Assembly (NCBI GenBank): GCA_036381595.1 | Contig: DASVCN010000039.1 | Coordinates: 31,001 to 95,000, forward strand | Length of the DNA stretch: 64,000 nucleotides | From: Trueperaceae bacterium | Lineage (GTDB): Bacteria > Deinococcota > Deinococci > Deinococcales > Trueperaceae | Direction of reading: 5' to 3' | Part shown: positions 28,284 through 36,016 of the stretch, one piece after another | How the letters are laid out: every line of letters begins with the position of its first letter | Position numbering within the stretch: the stretch's first letter is position 1 | Made by a program: the position numbers and the translations under genes | Notes under the pieces: generated by a model | What the model was told of the DNA's origin: nothing | The model's input: the letters and a program-made list of their open reading frames with translations, nothing else | The model's database searches: none

Positions 28284-28903
28284 TGCTGGTCGACGATCAC
28301 CCGGTCGTAAGGCAAGGGCTCCGCTCCTTCCTCTCCCGTCAGGACGACCTCGAGATCGTCGCCGAGGCCGGTAGCCTGGCCGAAGCACGCGAGCGAGCGG
28401 CTCAGGTGAGCGGCGAACTCGACCTCGTCCTGCTCGACATCGAACTTCCCGACGGCAGCGGCCTCTCGCTCATCCGCGAGTTGCTGGACCAGCCGCACCC
28501 TCCCCGGGTGCTGGTCCTGACCTCCTTCCTCGAGCGCGAGTATGTGCGCGAGGCGCTGCGGCGCGGCGCGAACGGCTACCTCATCAAGCACGCGGGAACA
28601 CAGGTGCTGCTCGACGGCGTCCGGGCGGTGCTGCGCGGCGAGATGCCGCTCGACCCCGCAGCGGCCAGGCTGCTCGCGCAAGACCGGAGCGATCCTGTCG
28701 CGGAGCTCACTCCCAGAGAGCGACAGGTACTGGAACTCCTGGCTGAAGGGCTTTCGAACCGCGACATTTCCCAACGGCTGAACGTGCGCGAGAAGACGGT
28801 CAAGTCGCACCTCGGGAACGTGTTCGCCAAGCTCGGTTTGCGCGACCGGACCCAGGCCGCGCTATGGGCTCGCGAGCACGGTTTGCAGACTACGCGTCGC
28901 TGA
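28268..28903 (+). CDS. NarL/LuxR-family response regulator
   Basis: This 211-aa regulator pairs with the preceding kinase. The receiver domain has the acidic DD pocket (MLVDDHPVV), the phospho-acceptor Asp in LVLLDIELPDG and the conserved Lys in YLIKHAG. The C-terminal HTH is LTPRERQVLELLAEGLSNRDISQRL. ATG 28268 lies 16 bp inside the kinase gene. Target genes are unknown. Confidence 0.92.
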   Translation: MAYRLMLVDDHPVVRQGLRSFLSRQDDLEIVAEAGSLAEARERAAQVSGELDLVLLDIELPDGSGLSLIRELLDQPHPPRVLVLTSFLEREYVREALRRGANGYLIKHAGTQVLLDGVRAVLRGEMPLDPAAARLLAQDRSDPVAELTPRERQVLELLAEGLSNRDISQRLNVREKTVKSHLGNVFAKLGLRDRTQAALWAREHGLQTTRR

Positions 28904-29016
28904 ACTCCATGATCTCGTGCTGCGCGCGGCTGCGACTTTGGTCGCAGATGCAGCCCCGACCTCCGGCCGTTTCCGCCGGCTCCCCGATGAGCGACGCTGA
29001 CGGCAGGAGGTTGGAA

Positions 29017-29181
29017 ATGATCAGCGACTACACCATGTTCAAGCTAGCGACAGCCCGGGTGAACGACCTTCTGGCCCACGCGAACCGGCAGGGTCTTGTC
29101 CGGGGCCGCCGTCGGCAGAGGTGCGCTGCCGTACCCAAGGAGGCGGAGGGTGGCCCCAGGCCGGCAGGAGCGGCGAAGTGA
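29017..29181 (+). CDS. 54-aa hypothetical protein
   Basis: This small frame starts with MISDYTMFKLATARVNDLLA and then a basic stretch. AGGAGG stands 6 nt before the ATG. Such short MI-x-Y-x-M-x-x-L-A proteins occur widely without known function. Its stop overlaps the next gene's GTG (GTGA, 29178-29181), so it is probably translated and coupled to the SDR. The 113 bp before it hold no gene I can support. Confidence 0.55.
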   Translation: MISDYTMFKLATARVNDLLAHANRQGLVRGRRRQRCAAVPKEAEGGPRPAGAAK

Positions 29182-29933
29182 CGGCCCGCGAGTCTCCGGC
29201 GCAGTGGGGCGGACGGCCGGCTGCCGGCAGTGGCGCGCGGACCGCGCTGATTACCGGCGCCAGCAAGGGGTTGGGCTTCGCTCTCGCGCGATACCTCGCC
29301 TCGCGCCACTACCGGCTCGTCATAGACGCGCGCAGCGAGAGGGAGCTCTCCTCGGCGGCTGCCGAGCTTGCCGAGGTCACGACCGTCACCGCGGTCACCG
29401 GCGACGTCCGAGACGAGGCGCACCGGGCCGCACTCGTCGAAGCCGTCGGGGACGAACTCGACCTACTCGTCAACAACGCCTCGGATCTGGGGGTCACGCC
29501 GCTCCCCCCGCTCGTCCAGTACGACCTCGAGCGCTTCAGGCAGGTGTTCGAAGCTAACGTCTTCGCGCCGCTGGCGCTCGTTCAGGCGACCCTGCCCGCC
29601 CTGTTCAACGGCCACGGCCTGGTAGTGAACCTCTCCTCCGACGCGGCTCGCGGCGGCTATCCCGGCTGGGGCGCCTACGGAGCGAGCAAGGCAGCGCTCG
29701 ACCTCGTCGGGCTCACTCTCGCCAACGAGCTGCAGGGGGTGACGGTAGTGAACGTGGATCCCGGCGACATGCGCACGGATATGCACCAGGCGGCCTTCCC
29801 CGGCGAAGACATCGGCGACCGGAAGTTGCCGCAGGAGACGCTGCCGTTCTGGGCCGGGCTATTCGAGCAGACCACGAATAGTTTGAACGGCAAACGCCTC
29901 GAGGCCCAGGCCGAGGTATGGGAGTCGGCGTGA
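29178..29933 (+). CDS. short-chain dehydrogenase/reductase
   Basis: This 251-aa NAD(P)-binding oxidoreductase has ITGASKGLGFALARYLA (cofactor loop, near residue 25), NNASDLG, catalytic Ser in NLSSDAARGG and the YGASK catalytic pair. DARSE after the second strand suggests NAD rather than NADP. The substrate is unknown. The GTG start overlaps the stop of the small protein, and the stop overlaps the ATG of the next gene. Confidence 0.85.
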   Translation: MTARESPAQWGGRPAAGSGARTALITGASKGLGFALARYLASRHYRLVIDARSERELSSAAAELAEVTTVTAVTGDVRDEAHRAALVEAVGDELDLLVNNASDLGVTPLPPLVQYDLERFRQVFEANVFAPLALVQATLPALFNGHGLVVNLSSDAARGGYPGWGAYGASKAALDLVGLTLANELQGVTVVNVDPGDMRTDMHQAAFPGEDIGDRKLPQETLPFWAGLFEQTTNSLNGKRLEAQAEVWESA

Positions 29934-30964
29934 TGGCCTTCGCTACCGACCCTCGGGAAGCGCCGCGCCTGGCCACCAAAACTCCGGAGGAGCGGGGGCT
30001 TACTCGCGACGGCGTCCGACTCCTGGTGAGCGGCGCCAGCGGGCACCACCACGCCCTCTTCTCGGACCTGCCCGACCAGCTCGAGACCGGCGACCTACTG
30101 ATCGTCAACAGGAGCGCTACTCTGCCCGCCTCGCTACCCGCGGTCGGCCGACTCGGCTCCTTCCGGTTGAACCTCTGCACCCGCTTCGGCGACAAATTGT
30201 GGCTTGCGGAGCCGCGCTGGTCCCGAGCACGCCCGGGCCCGCTACCGCTTGCGGATGGTGAGCTGGTGGAGGCCGGCGGGGCAGGCGCAACGATCCTCTC
30301 CACCTACCCGGGCATCCCCCGATTGCGCTTCGTCGATTTCCAGGGCGACTGGCAGGAGGCTGTAGGCCGTCAGGGCTCCCCGATCCGCTACGGTTACCTC
30401 TCGGAGGAGCCGGATCTTGGAGCCTACCAGACGATCTTCGGGGATCGCCCCGGGTCGGCGGAGATGCCGTCGGCCGGCAGACCGTTCACCGCGCGAACGC
30501 TCGAGGCGCTCGAGCGCCGTGGCGTCGAACTCGTCAGGGTGACGCTCCATACCGGGGTGAGTTCACTGGAGGCGGCCGACTTCCATGACACGGAACTCTT
30601 CCCCGAGCGCTTCGAGGTCGACAGTGAAGCCGCCCTAAGGCTCAACCGGGCAGCGTCCGGCGCAGGCCGGATCATCGCGATCGGCACCACCACGGTGAGG
30701 GCGCTGGTGAGCGCGTGGGACGGAGCACGCTTCCGCGCGGCACGCGGTCTCACCCGTGCCTACGTTCGTCGCGGGCGGTCGCTCCCGCCCATCGCCGGGC
30801 TTCTCACCGGTTTCCACGAGCCCAACTCGACTCACCTCGACATGCTCGAAGCCGTGGCCGGGCCGGACCTGCTGGAGTCGGGCTACCGGGAGGCGCTGAG
30901 GATGGGCTACCTGTGGCACGAGTTCGGGGACGTGCACCTGCTGCTGCCGGCCGCGTGTCCCTGA
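29933..30964 (+). CDS. QueA-like S-adenosylmethionine:tRNA ribosyltransferase-isomerase
   Basis: This 343-aa protein resembles QueA, which adds the epoxycyclopentane precursor group during queuosine synthesis. It has LETGDLLIVNRSATLPASL (QueA has NDTRVIPARL here), RPFTARTLEALERRGVE, HTGVSSL, GTTTVRALVSAW and a GLLTGFHEPNSTHLDMLEA segment. It lacks the usual N-terminal DYxLPPELIAQ motif, so it is a divergent member and its activity is less certain. It overlaps the SDR stop as TGATG. Confidence 0.65.
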   Translation: MAFATDPREAPRLATKTPEERGLTRDGVRLLVSGASGHHHALFSDLPDQLETGDLLIVNRSATLPASLPAVGRLGSFRLNLCTRFGDKLWLAEPRWSRARPGPLPLADGELVEAGGAGATILSTYPGIPRLRFVDFQGDWQEAVGRQGSPIRYGYLSEEPDLGAYQTIFGDRPGSAEMPSAGRPFTARTLEALERRGVELVRVTLHTGVSSLEAADFHDTELFPERFEVDSEAALRLNRAASGAGRIIAIGTTTVRALVSAWDGARFRAARGLTRAYVRRGRSLPPIAGLLTGFHEPNSTHLDMLEAVAGPDLLESGYREALRMGYLWHEFGDVHLLLPAACP

Positions 30965-30975
30965 CCTGCAGTAGA

Positions 30976-31005
30976 GAGTCGGGCGCCCTTCCGGACGCCC
31001 GACTC
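30976..31005. terminator. stem-loop between convergent genes
   Basis: GAGTCGGGCG and CGCCCGACTC form a perfect 10-bp stem with a 10-nt loop between the convergent queA-like and bacilliredoxin genes. It lacks a T-run on either side but is well placed to end both transcripts. Confidence 0.5.
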
Positions 31006-31022
31006 GATCTCTGCGGGGTGGA

Positions 31023-31661
31023 TCAGGCCAGCGTCATCAGCTGGCGGTAGGCCTTCTCGGCCCGCTCGCGGATCTGTGAGGTGTCGGACTTCCCGGCCAT
31101 CATCAGGTGCATGTTCATGTGTTGGTCCACGTCACCGAAGATCGAGTTGAGGATCTCGACCTCCTCGCGACTACGCAGAGTGGAGTCGTCACGGAAGGTC
31201 GTGGTGTAGGCGTACTCGAAGCGGCGCTCGTCGATCTTGCCGCCGAGGAAGCTCTCGAGCAGCTGGATGTAGGGCGCGAGATCGCTGCTGGCGCGCGGGT
31301 TCGTTGCCTGCTTCTCGCTCTGCGGCATCTTGCCGAAGCCCTGAGCGAGCGCCTCGGGGGTGATGTTCCAGTTGTCGACGTCGAACACGGGCTGGCCGTC
31401 GCGGAACAGGATCACCTGCGGGCTCTCGTGCTTGATACCGGTCTTCTCGGCCACCAGGTTCGAGGCGGCACGCGCCTCGACGACTCGGATGAGGCCCACG
31501 AACAGGTCCTCACGCGGCTCGAGCTCCTCCTGTACGAAGCCGAACCCCTGCATGGTCTTGTGGCAGGTCCCGGCCTTGAAGACGACGCTGGTGGGGTGCG
31601 CAGCGAGGAATTCGTTTACCTCTTCAGGGGTCGTGAGGTTGATGACTCGGTCTTTGAACAT
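31023..31661 (-). CDS. monothiol bacilliredoxin (YtxJ/BrxC-like) fused to immunity-like domain
   Basis: The first 110 residues resemble YtxJ/BrxC, thioredoxin-fold proteins that remove bacillithiol from proteins; the single active-site Cys is in KAGTCHKTMQG, and ESPQVILFRDGQPVF holds the cis-Pro. After a linker (residues 115-130), the C-terminal part (PYIQLLESFLGGKIDERRFE, then EEVEILNSIFGDVDQH) looks like colicin-immunity-type helical domains. I infer the second identity from pattern only. Such a fusion is unusual. Confidence 0.55.
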   Translation of the reverse strand: MFKDRVINLTTPEEVNEFLAAHPTSVVFKAGTCHKTMQGFGFVQEELEPREDLFVGLIRVVEARAASNLVAEKTGIKHESPQVILFRDGQPVFDVDNWNITPEALAQGFGKMPQSEKQATNPRASSDLAPYIQLLESFLGGKIDERRFEYAYTTTFRDDSTLRSREEVEILNSIFGDVDQHMNMHLMMAGKSDTSQIRERAEKAYRQLMTLA

Positions 31662-31795
31662 CTAGTCTCCTTATTTCGCTCCCACATTCTAGGAAACTTC
31701 GGGGAGCGCGGATGTTTCCTGACGCGTACCGCCGAGCGGACGCGTCGAGGGACGGACTCTCGGCCGCGGCCCAGGAAGACCGCGTCTGGATCTCG

Positions 31796-31824
31796 TTGAC
31801 CGGTATAGGACCCGCTGGTAGACT
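31796..31824 (+). promoter_or_regulatory. promoter of tRNA-Ser
   Basis: TTGACC (31796-31801), a 17-nt spacer and TAGACT (31819-31824) lie 64 nt upstream of the tRNA. Confidence 0.6.
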
Positions 31825-31888
31825 TCAGTTTGCCCGGTGGATCGCACGCAGCCACGGGTTAGCGGCAGTCGCAGTCCGACCAGTTCTT

Positions 31889-31980
<92 letters not shown>

Positions 31981-32088
31981 GGAACGATCGAGCGCCCCGG
32001 TTCTCCGGCGGCGCTCCATTCGTCATGCGAGGGATGAAACCTCACAGGGCCCGTGTGCCATGCCGCTCGCCGGTGTTGAAGTAATGAA

Positions 32089-32109
32089 TGTAATGCCGGA
32101 TACATTACA
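32089..32109. promoter_or_regulatory. inverted repeat TGTAATG-N7-CATTACA
   Basis: A perfect 7-bp inverted repeat with a 7-nt spacer lies in the AT-richer gap between tRNA-Ser and the next gene; a third GTAATG stands just before it. The 21-bp symmetry resembles a dimeric repressor site. The rest of the 277-bp gap holds no gene that I can support. Confidence 0.4.
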
Positions 32110-32257
32110 GCAGTACCGCAGTTCGGCGGCGTGAGGGGGCGATAGCCTAGAAACTCCCATCTACACGTGGCTCAGGGTTGTTTCATGGCGGTTCGTCGGT
32201 GATAGGATGATGTGGTTTACAAGAGGGGATAAATCACCGCTTGGGGGCGGAGGTATT

Positions 32258-32659
32258 GTGAACCTTGTGGAATTGAGCGTCCTGGTACCCGAAGAACGCG
32301 TGGCCGAGTTCTACACAATGCTGGGGAACTGGTTGGCCGGCAACGTGGTGACGAACGGTGACGGGACGGATGGCCGCAGGCGCCGCCGGCGCACGCGGCA
32401 GGGTGGCAGGACGGCCCTGAACAGCCGGTACGCGGGCATCGCCCAGTACCTGAAGGATCAGAGCGGACAGACGGCCGAAGCCTCGTTCAGTCAGCTCGAG
32501 GAGGCCATAGGCAATAGCCTGCCCGCTTCGGCCGAGCGCCACCGCGCCTGGTGGGCGAACACCGAGCGCAACACTCAGGCCCGCGTCTGGATGGAAGAGG
32601 GCTGGCGGGTCGATCAGGTCGACTTCGACGAACGGAAGGTCACCTTCTCGAAGATCTGA
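32258..32659 (+). CDS. uncharacterised small protein (DUF7662-like)
   Basis: This 133-aa protein has an N-terminal part (VNLVELSVLVPEERVAEFY), a basic linker with RRRRRRTRQGG, and a C-terminal domain with YAGIAQYLKDQSG, FSQLEEAIGNSLP, RAWWANTERNTQARVW and FDERKVTFSKI. The W-W-N...W pattern is like small helical DUF7662-type domains of unknown role. GTG 32258 follows GGAGG at 4 nt. It converges with the lasso cluster and marks its left edge. Confidence 0.5.
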   Translation: MNLVELSVLVPEERVAEFYTMLGNWLAGNVVTNGDGTDGRRRRRRTRQGGRTALNSRYAGIAQYLKDQSGQTAEASFSQLEEAIGNSLPASAERHRAWWANTERNTQARVWMEEGWRVDQVDFDERKVTFSKI

Positions 32660-32721
32660 ACGAAGCCGTGATCTGAACGAAGCCGTGACGAGGGAATCCC
32701 GCTGGCCTGGGAGCGATCGCC

Positions 32722-33591
32722 TCAGGCCGGCAGGAGCGCGTCTGCAGTTGCGCCTCGGTCCGCTTGGACCGCGGAGACGATCGCGCAGGTTATCTGTGGC
32801 AAGTTGTGGAGACCGGGCCGGAAGGCAACGCGGAAAACCGGCACGCGGCGGAGCAGATCGAGGTACTGGCGCATCATCAGCGCCTTCCGCTCCGGGAAGC
32901 GGAGCGTGAAGCAGTAGGCGTGGGGCAGTACCAACGGGAACGCTTCGGCCGGCTCGAGACGCGACACCTCGACCACCGAGCCAGACTCCTCCGCGTCCTC
33001 GAAACGCTCCAGCACGCAGATGGCCGCGAAATTCGCCTGGGAGTGCCGGGAAGGGGCCATCTCCCCGGTGACCCTCGTCGACTCTCGGGACGGCGCCCCG
33101 AAGTGCTCGGCGGAGGGTCGGCGCAGGCGGATGGAGAACGGGACCTGACGCAGCCGCAACCGGTCGCCCTCGAATTCGAACACGACCGCATCATCGGCGT
33201 AGAGAGGATGGCCCTGCTCCTGCAACGCGTAGGCGAGCGTTGACTTGCCCGTCTCGGAGTGCGCGCACAGCGCCACGACGCCTCCGTCGACGAGCACCGC
33301 GCTGGCGTGGAGCACCTCGCTCCCCCGCAGCTGCAGGGTCGTGGGCAAGACGGTCCGATAGAAGGTGTCGAGCACCAGCCACTCCGGTACGCTCGCCAGC
33401 GGCAAGACGAGAGTAGGACGACCGGAGTCGCCCAGGAGGTAGCTGCCTACCCGGGGCACGTGCATCCAGCTCTCCTCGCCGACGATCTGACCGTAGGCGC
33501 AAGGGTTGCCGTACCTGTCGGCCCAGACTTCGATCTCGGGAGATGCGGGGTCCCAATCTGGTGGATTTCCGGTTGCGAAACGAAGTTCCAT
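32722..33591 (-). CDS. HPr-kinase-like tailoring kinase of lasso cluster
   Basis: This 289-aa protein has an HprK-type core: HASAVLVDGG, a P-loop CAHSETGKSTLAYALQ (near residue 120) and the YADDAVVFE acidic pair. Kinases of this type in lasso-peptide clusters (paeninodin PadeK, ThcoK) phosphorylate the C-terminal Ser of the precursor. None of the three precursors here ends in Ser, so the target must differ or the function has shifted. ATG 33591 follows GGAAGG. It is the last gene of the C1-A1 transcript, 66 bp after A1 and beyond a stem-loop. Confidence 0.75.
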   Translation of the reverse strand: MELRFATGNPPDWDPASPEIEVWADRYGNPCAYGQIVGEESWMHVPRVGSYLLGDSGRPTLVLPLASVPEWLVLDTFYRTVLPTTLQLRGSEVLHASAVLVDGGVVALCAHSETGKSTLAYALQEQGHPLYADDAVVFEFEGDRLRLRQVPFSIRLRRPSAEHFGAPSRESTRVTGEMAPSRHSQANFAAICVLERFEDAEESGSVVEVSRLEPAEAFPLVLPHAYCFTLRFPERKALMMRQYLDLLRRVPVFRVAFRPGLHNLPQITCAIVSAVQADRGATADALLPA

Positions 33592-33608
33592 CACGTGCCT
33601 TCCGGTGT

Positions 33609-33643
33609 CCGGTCCGGTCACCCACGGTAGGCGGCCGGACCGG
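33609..33643 (-). terminator. stem-loop after precursor A1
   Basis: CCGGTCCGG and CCGGACCGG form a 9-bp stem with a 17-nt loop between A1 and the kinase gene. It has no T-run and may reduce read-through or protect the A1 mRNA end, raising precursor over enzyme. Confidence 0.45.
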
Positions 33644-33657
33644 GCTGGTGAGCCTCT

Positions 33658-33792
33658 CTAGACCGGCTCGATGCTCGTCATCGACAGGCCGCCGTCGTCC
33701 TCGATCGGGCTGAACTTACCCCCGCTCACCTGAACGACTTCACGTACCTGCCCCACTACCTCCACCTTCATCTCGGTCCACTCCTTGCTCAT
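33658..33792 (-). CDS. lasso peptide precursor A1
   Basis: A 44-aa peptide with a leader of 24 residues (MSKEWTEMKVEVVGQVREVV at its start) and a predicted core GKFSPIEDDGGLSMTSIEPV. Gly1 would be joined to Asp8 or Asp9 (Glu7 possible) to make the macrolactam ring, leaving a tail of 11 to 13 residues. GGAGGGGGGGAGG lies just upstream of the ATG. The gene begins 28 nt after synthetase C1. Leader and spacing match A2 and A3. The leader/core boundary is inferred from the shared GK, since the usual Thr at -2 is absent (Ser here). Confidence 0.8.
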   Translation of the reverse strand: MSKEWTEMKVEVVGQVREVVQVSGGKFSPIEDDGGLSMTSIEPV

Positions 33793-33820
33793 AGACTCAC
33801 CTCCCCCCCTCCAAGGACTC

Positions 33821-35596
33821 CTAGACACGCGGGCGAGCCCACGCTTCCAGGCTGAAGATCCGCCAGAGGGCGTCGACGGAGTGCGGATCGCTCGTTGCGA
33901 GAGATCCCCGGACGAACTCCTCCAGCTGCGCCGACTTCACCAGCCCGAGTTGGGCCAGCGCGGGCGCCCCACCCAGGCGTCGCCAGGCTGCAGATCCCTC
34001 CCCCAGGATCGTCTGGGCCAGCAGGTGCCTGCGGACCACCTTCTTCTGCCGCTCGAATCCCATGCCGGGGAAGCGACGAGCCAGCTTCTCTCGTGCCAGC
34101 GCCTTGCTGCGCCCGCCGGCGAAGAGCAGGTGCGGCGGTACCCGGCAGAGGAATTCGACCAGATCGGCGTCCCAGTAGACGTCGACCTGGCGCACCCCCG
34201 CGGCTCTCGCCGCCTCGAACTTCTCGTCGATCTCGAGCATGCGGCGGGGGTGCACCGGGAGCGATGCGATCGCTCGGGCGTAGAAACCGGATACGGTCTC
34301 GGCGGCCTGTGGTCGAGCAGGGATCGCCGGCAGTGGAACCAGCCAGTCGGGGACGTTACGGCTACCCCTTCCTGCCGCACCCGGCAGGCGGCGCACGTCG
34401 AGCAGTGGCCTCACTCCTTTGCGCCACACGACCCCTTTCAGCAGCTGGATCCAGGACAACTCTTGCGAGCGTCCCACCGACGCCAGATAGCGAACCAGAC
34501 CGAGAAGGTTTCCGCTGCGCAGGTAGTCGGCGACGACGAGCGCGTCGACCGAAAGCCATTCGTCCCCTCCACTGCCGGTAAGGACCACCCGGCAGCCCTC
34601 CGTCGCGGCGAGGGAAGCGAGCGCGTCGGTCGCCGGACGCCACGGGTTATGGAGGGGAAGCGGGCTTCCGGCCGCAGTTTCTAGGCACGGTTGCAGCAGC
34701 CCGTGTTCCCCTAGCGCGTCACTCCACTCGAGGGTCAGGTGTTCGATGCCCAGGCGCGCGGCGACGGCCTTCTGCACCGGTGGCTCCTCGGTCTCTCCCG
34801 AGTAGTGGAGCGAGATCGCCAGGGGCGGATCGAGTCCCCGCTCGGCGGCCACGTCCACAGCTGTGGCGGCGACTGAAACCGAGTCGAGGCCGCCGCTGAG
34901 GAGGATGGCCGTTCGGCCGGAGGCGGCACGCGCCACCGCCCGGTGCAGGAGTCCGTCGAAGCGAGGAAGGTCCTCTCTGCCCAACCAGTCGCTCCCGCGT
35001 GGCGGCAGCGGCGGCCGCCAATATCGATGGGTGGTGAGCCCCTTCGCGTCGAAGCGCAGCCAATGGCCGGGCAGGAGACGATAGAGCGCGGCGTACGGCG
35101 TGGAGTGAGCGGGAGGGGCCGCCCCGGCAAGGGAGCAACCGATCACCTGCGGGTCGAGACCGGGGTGGGGCGCGGAGAACGAGTCGACGGACAGGCCGAG
35201 CTCTATTCCGCTCCCGCTGCTACGGTAGTAGAGGGGCCGGGTGCCGATTCGGTCCCGGGCAGCGAAGAGGCAGCGCCTGCGCTCGTCGACCAGGACAAGC
35301 GCGAACTCCCCGGCGATCCGCGCGGGCAGGTCCCGGCCCCACTCCTCGTAGGCGCGAAGGAGCAGCTCTGCCGCCGATCGGTCTCCCGGCTCAGCCAGCG
35401 AAACGGACAGGTCCTCGACGTCGTACAGGTAGCCGTCGAACAGCAGCCGGACGCCTCGTCGCTCGGCGAGTTGGGTTACACCGATCGGGCCGGGTTCGAG
35501 ACGGAACCGCGCCGGGCCATGCGGACTCCCGAAGGTGACCGACCAACTGACCCTCTCGTCAACGGTTCGAACTGGTCTCGTTGCCAGTGTCATCAT
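33821..35596 (-). CDS. lasso peptide lactam synthetase C1 (asparagine synthetase B-like)
   Basis: This 591-aa protein is expected to adenylate the ring-forming Asp or Glu of the core and close the lactam with Gly1. An N-terminal glutaminase-like domain (about residues 1-200) lacks the catalytic N-terminal Cys. The synthetase domain has the PP-loop ILLSGGLDSVSVA near 232 and TGSGGDEWLS near 320. It ends in WARPRV, as C2 and C3 end in WVRPRV. It has its own promoter (35696-35737) and is followed by A1. It is the shortest and most divergent of the three. Confidence 0.85.
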   Translation of the reverse strand: MMTLATRPVRTVDERVSWSVTFGSPHGPARFRLEPGPIGVTQLAERRGVRLLFDGYLYDVEDLSVSLAEPGDRSAAELLLRAYEEWGRDLPARIAGEFALVLVDERRRCLFAARDRIGTRPLYYRSSGSGIELGLSVDSFSAPHPGLDPQVIGCSLAGAAPPAHSTPYAALYRLLPGHWLRFDAKGLTTHRYWRPPLPPRGSDWLGREDLPRFDGLLHRAVARAASGRTAILLSGGLDSVSVAATAVDVAAERGLDPPLAISLHYSGETEEPPVQKAVAARLGIEHLTLEWSDALGEHGLLQPCLETAAGSPLPLHNPWRPATDALASLAATEGCRVVLTGSGGDEWLSVDALVVADYLRSGNLLGLVRYLASVGRSQELSWIQLLKGVVWRKGVRPLLDVRRLPGAAGRGSRNVPDWLVPLPAIPARPQAAETVSGFYARAIASLPVHPRRMLEIDEKFEAARAAGVRQVDVYWDADLVEFLCRVPPHLLFAGGRSKALAREKLARRFPGMGFERQKKVVRRHLLAQTILGEGSAAWRRLGGAPALAQLGLVKSAQLEEFVRGSLATSDPHSVDALWRIFSLEAWARPRV

Positions 35597-35695
35597 CCGC
35601 CCCCGGACAGCTCTGAGTTCGGCCGTGACGAGAAGCTCCTTGACCGTCGTCGCCAGCCGTCCCTACCCCTCTGCAATAGATCGAAGACTAAGGAG

Positions 35696-35737
35696 AATGT
35701 AGACCGGATTCCAATTCCCTGGACCGCTGGCATCACA
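35696..35737 (-). promoter_or_regulatory. cluster promoter P-C1 (TGTGA-N31-TACATT)
   Basis: On the minus strand TGTGA (35737-35733), exactly 31 nt, then TACATT (35701-35696). The expected start of transcription is near 35689, giving a leader of about 93 nt before C1. No -35 hexamer is visible, as at activator-dependent promoters. The same arrangement occurs at three other sites of the cluster. Confidence 0.65.
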
Positions 35738-35809
35738 CCGGACGCGCTGCACCCTCCGGGGGCGACACCTATCGGGCCTGACGCTGCGAGAGACCCAGCC
35801 CCGTAGGCC

Positions 35810-35838
35810 GGGCCGCAGCTGACCTGCCGCCGCGGCCC
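35810..35838 (-). terminator. stem-loop after precursor A2
   Basis: GGGCCGC and GCGGCCC form a 7-bp stem with a 15-nt loop, 22 nt after the A2 stop codon. No T-run follows. A1 and A3 are also followed by stem-loops. Confidence 0.4.
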
Positions 35839-35859
35839 GTTCCCCTGCTCTCGAGATTC

Positions 35860-35988
35860 CTACTCCGGCTCCTGGTAGTTGACCGTCATCAGATCGACCG
35901 GCGGTGTGTACTTGCCCAGGTTGCCCTGCACCACTTCACTGACCTGACCAACGACCTGCACCTGCATCGCTTGCCACTCCTTGCGCAT
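35860..35988 (-). CDS. lasso peptide precursor A2
   Basis: A 42-aa peptide with a 24-residue leader (starting MRKEWQAMQVQVVGQVSEVV) and a predicted core GKYTPPVDLMTVNYQEPE. Asp8 is the only acidic residue in the 7-9 range, so an eight-residue Gly1-Asp8 ring is predicted, with a ten-residue tail. It begins 28 nt after synthetase C2, behind a strong GGAGGGGGGAGG. The -2 position holds Asn instead of the usual Thr. Confidence 0.82.
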   Translation of the reverse strand: MRKEWQAMQVQVVGQVSEVVQGNLGKYTPPVDLMTVNYQEPE

Positions 35989-36016
35989 CCGCTTCACCTC
36001 CCCCCTCCAAGGACTC

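Noticed and set aside
29096..29557. Arg-rich frames across the SDR gene and many long frames opposite real genes
   Set aside because: They are shadows in high-GC DNA: Arg/Pro/Ala-rich, no ribosome sites, no recognisable domains.
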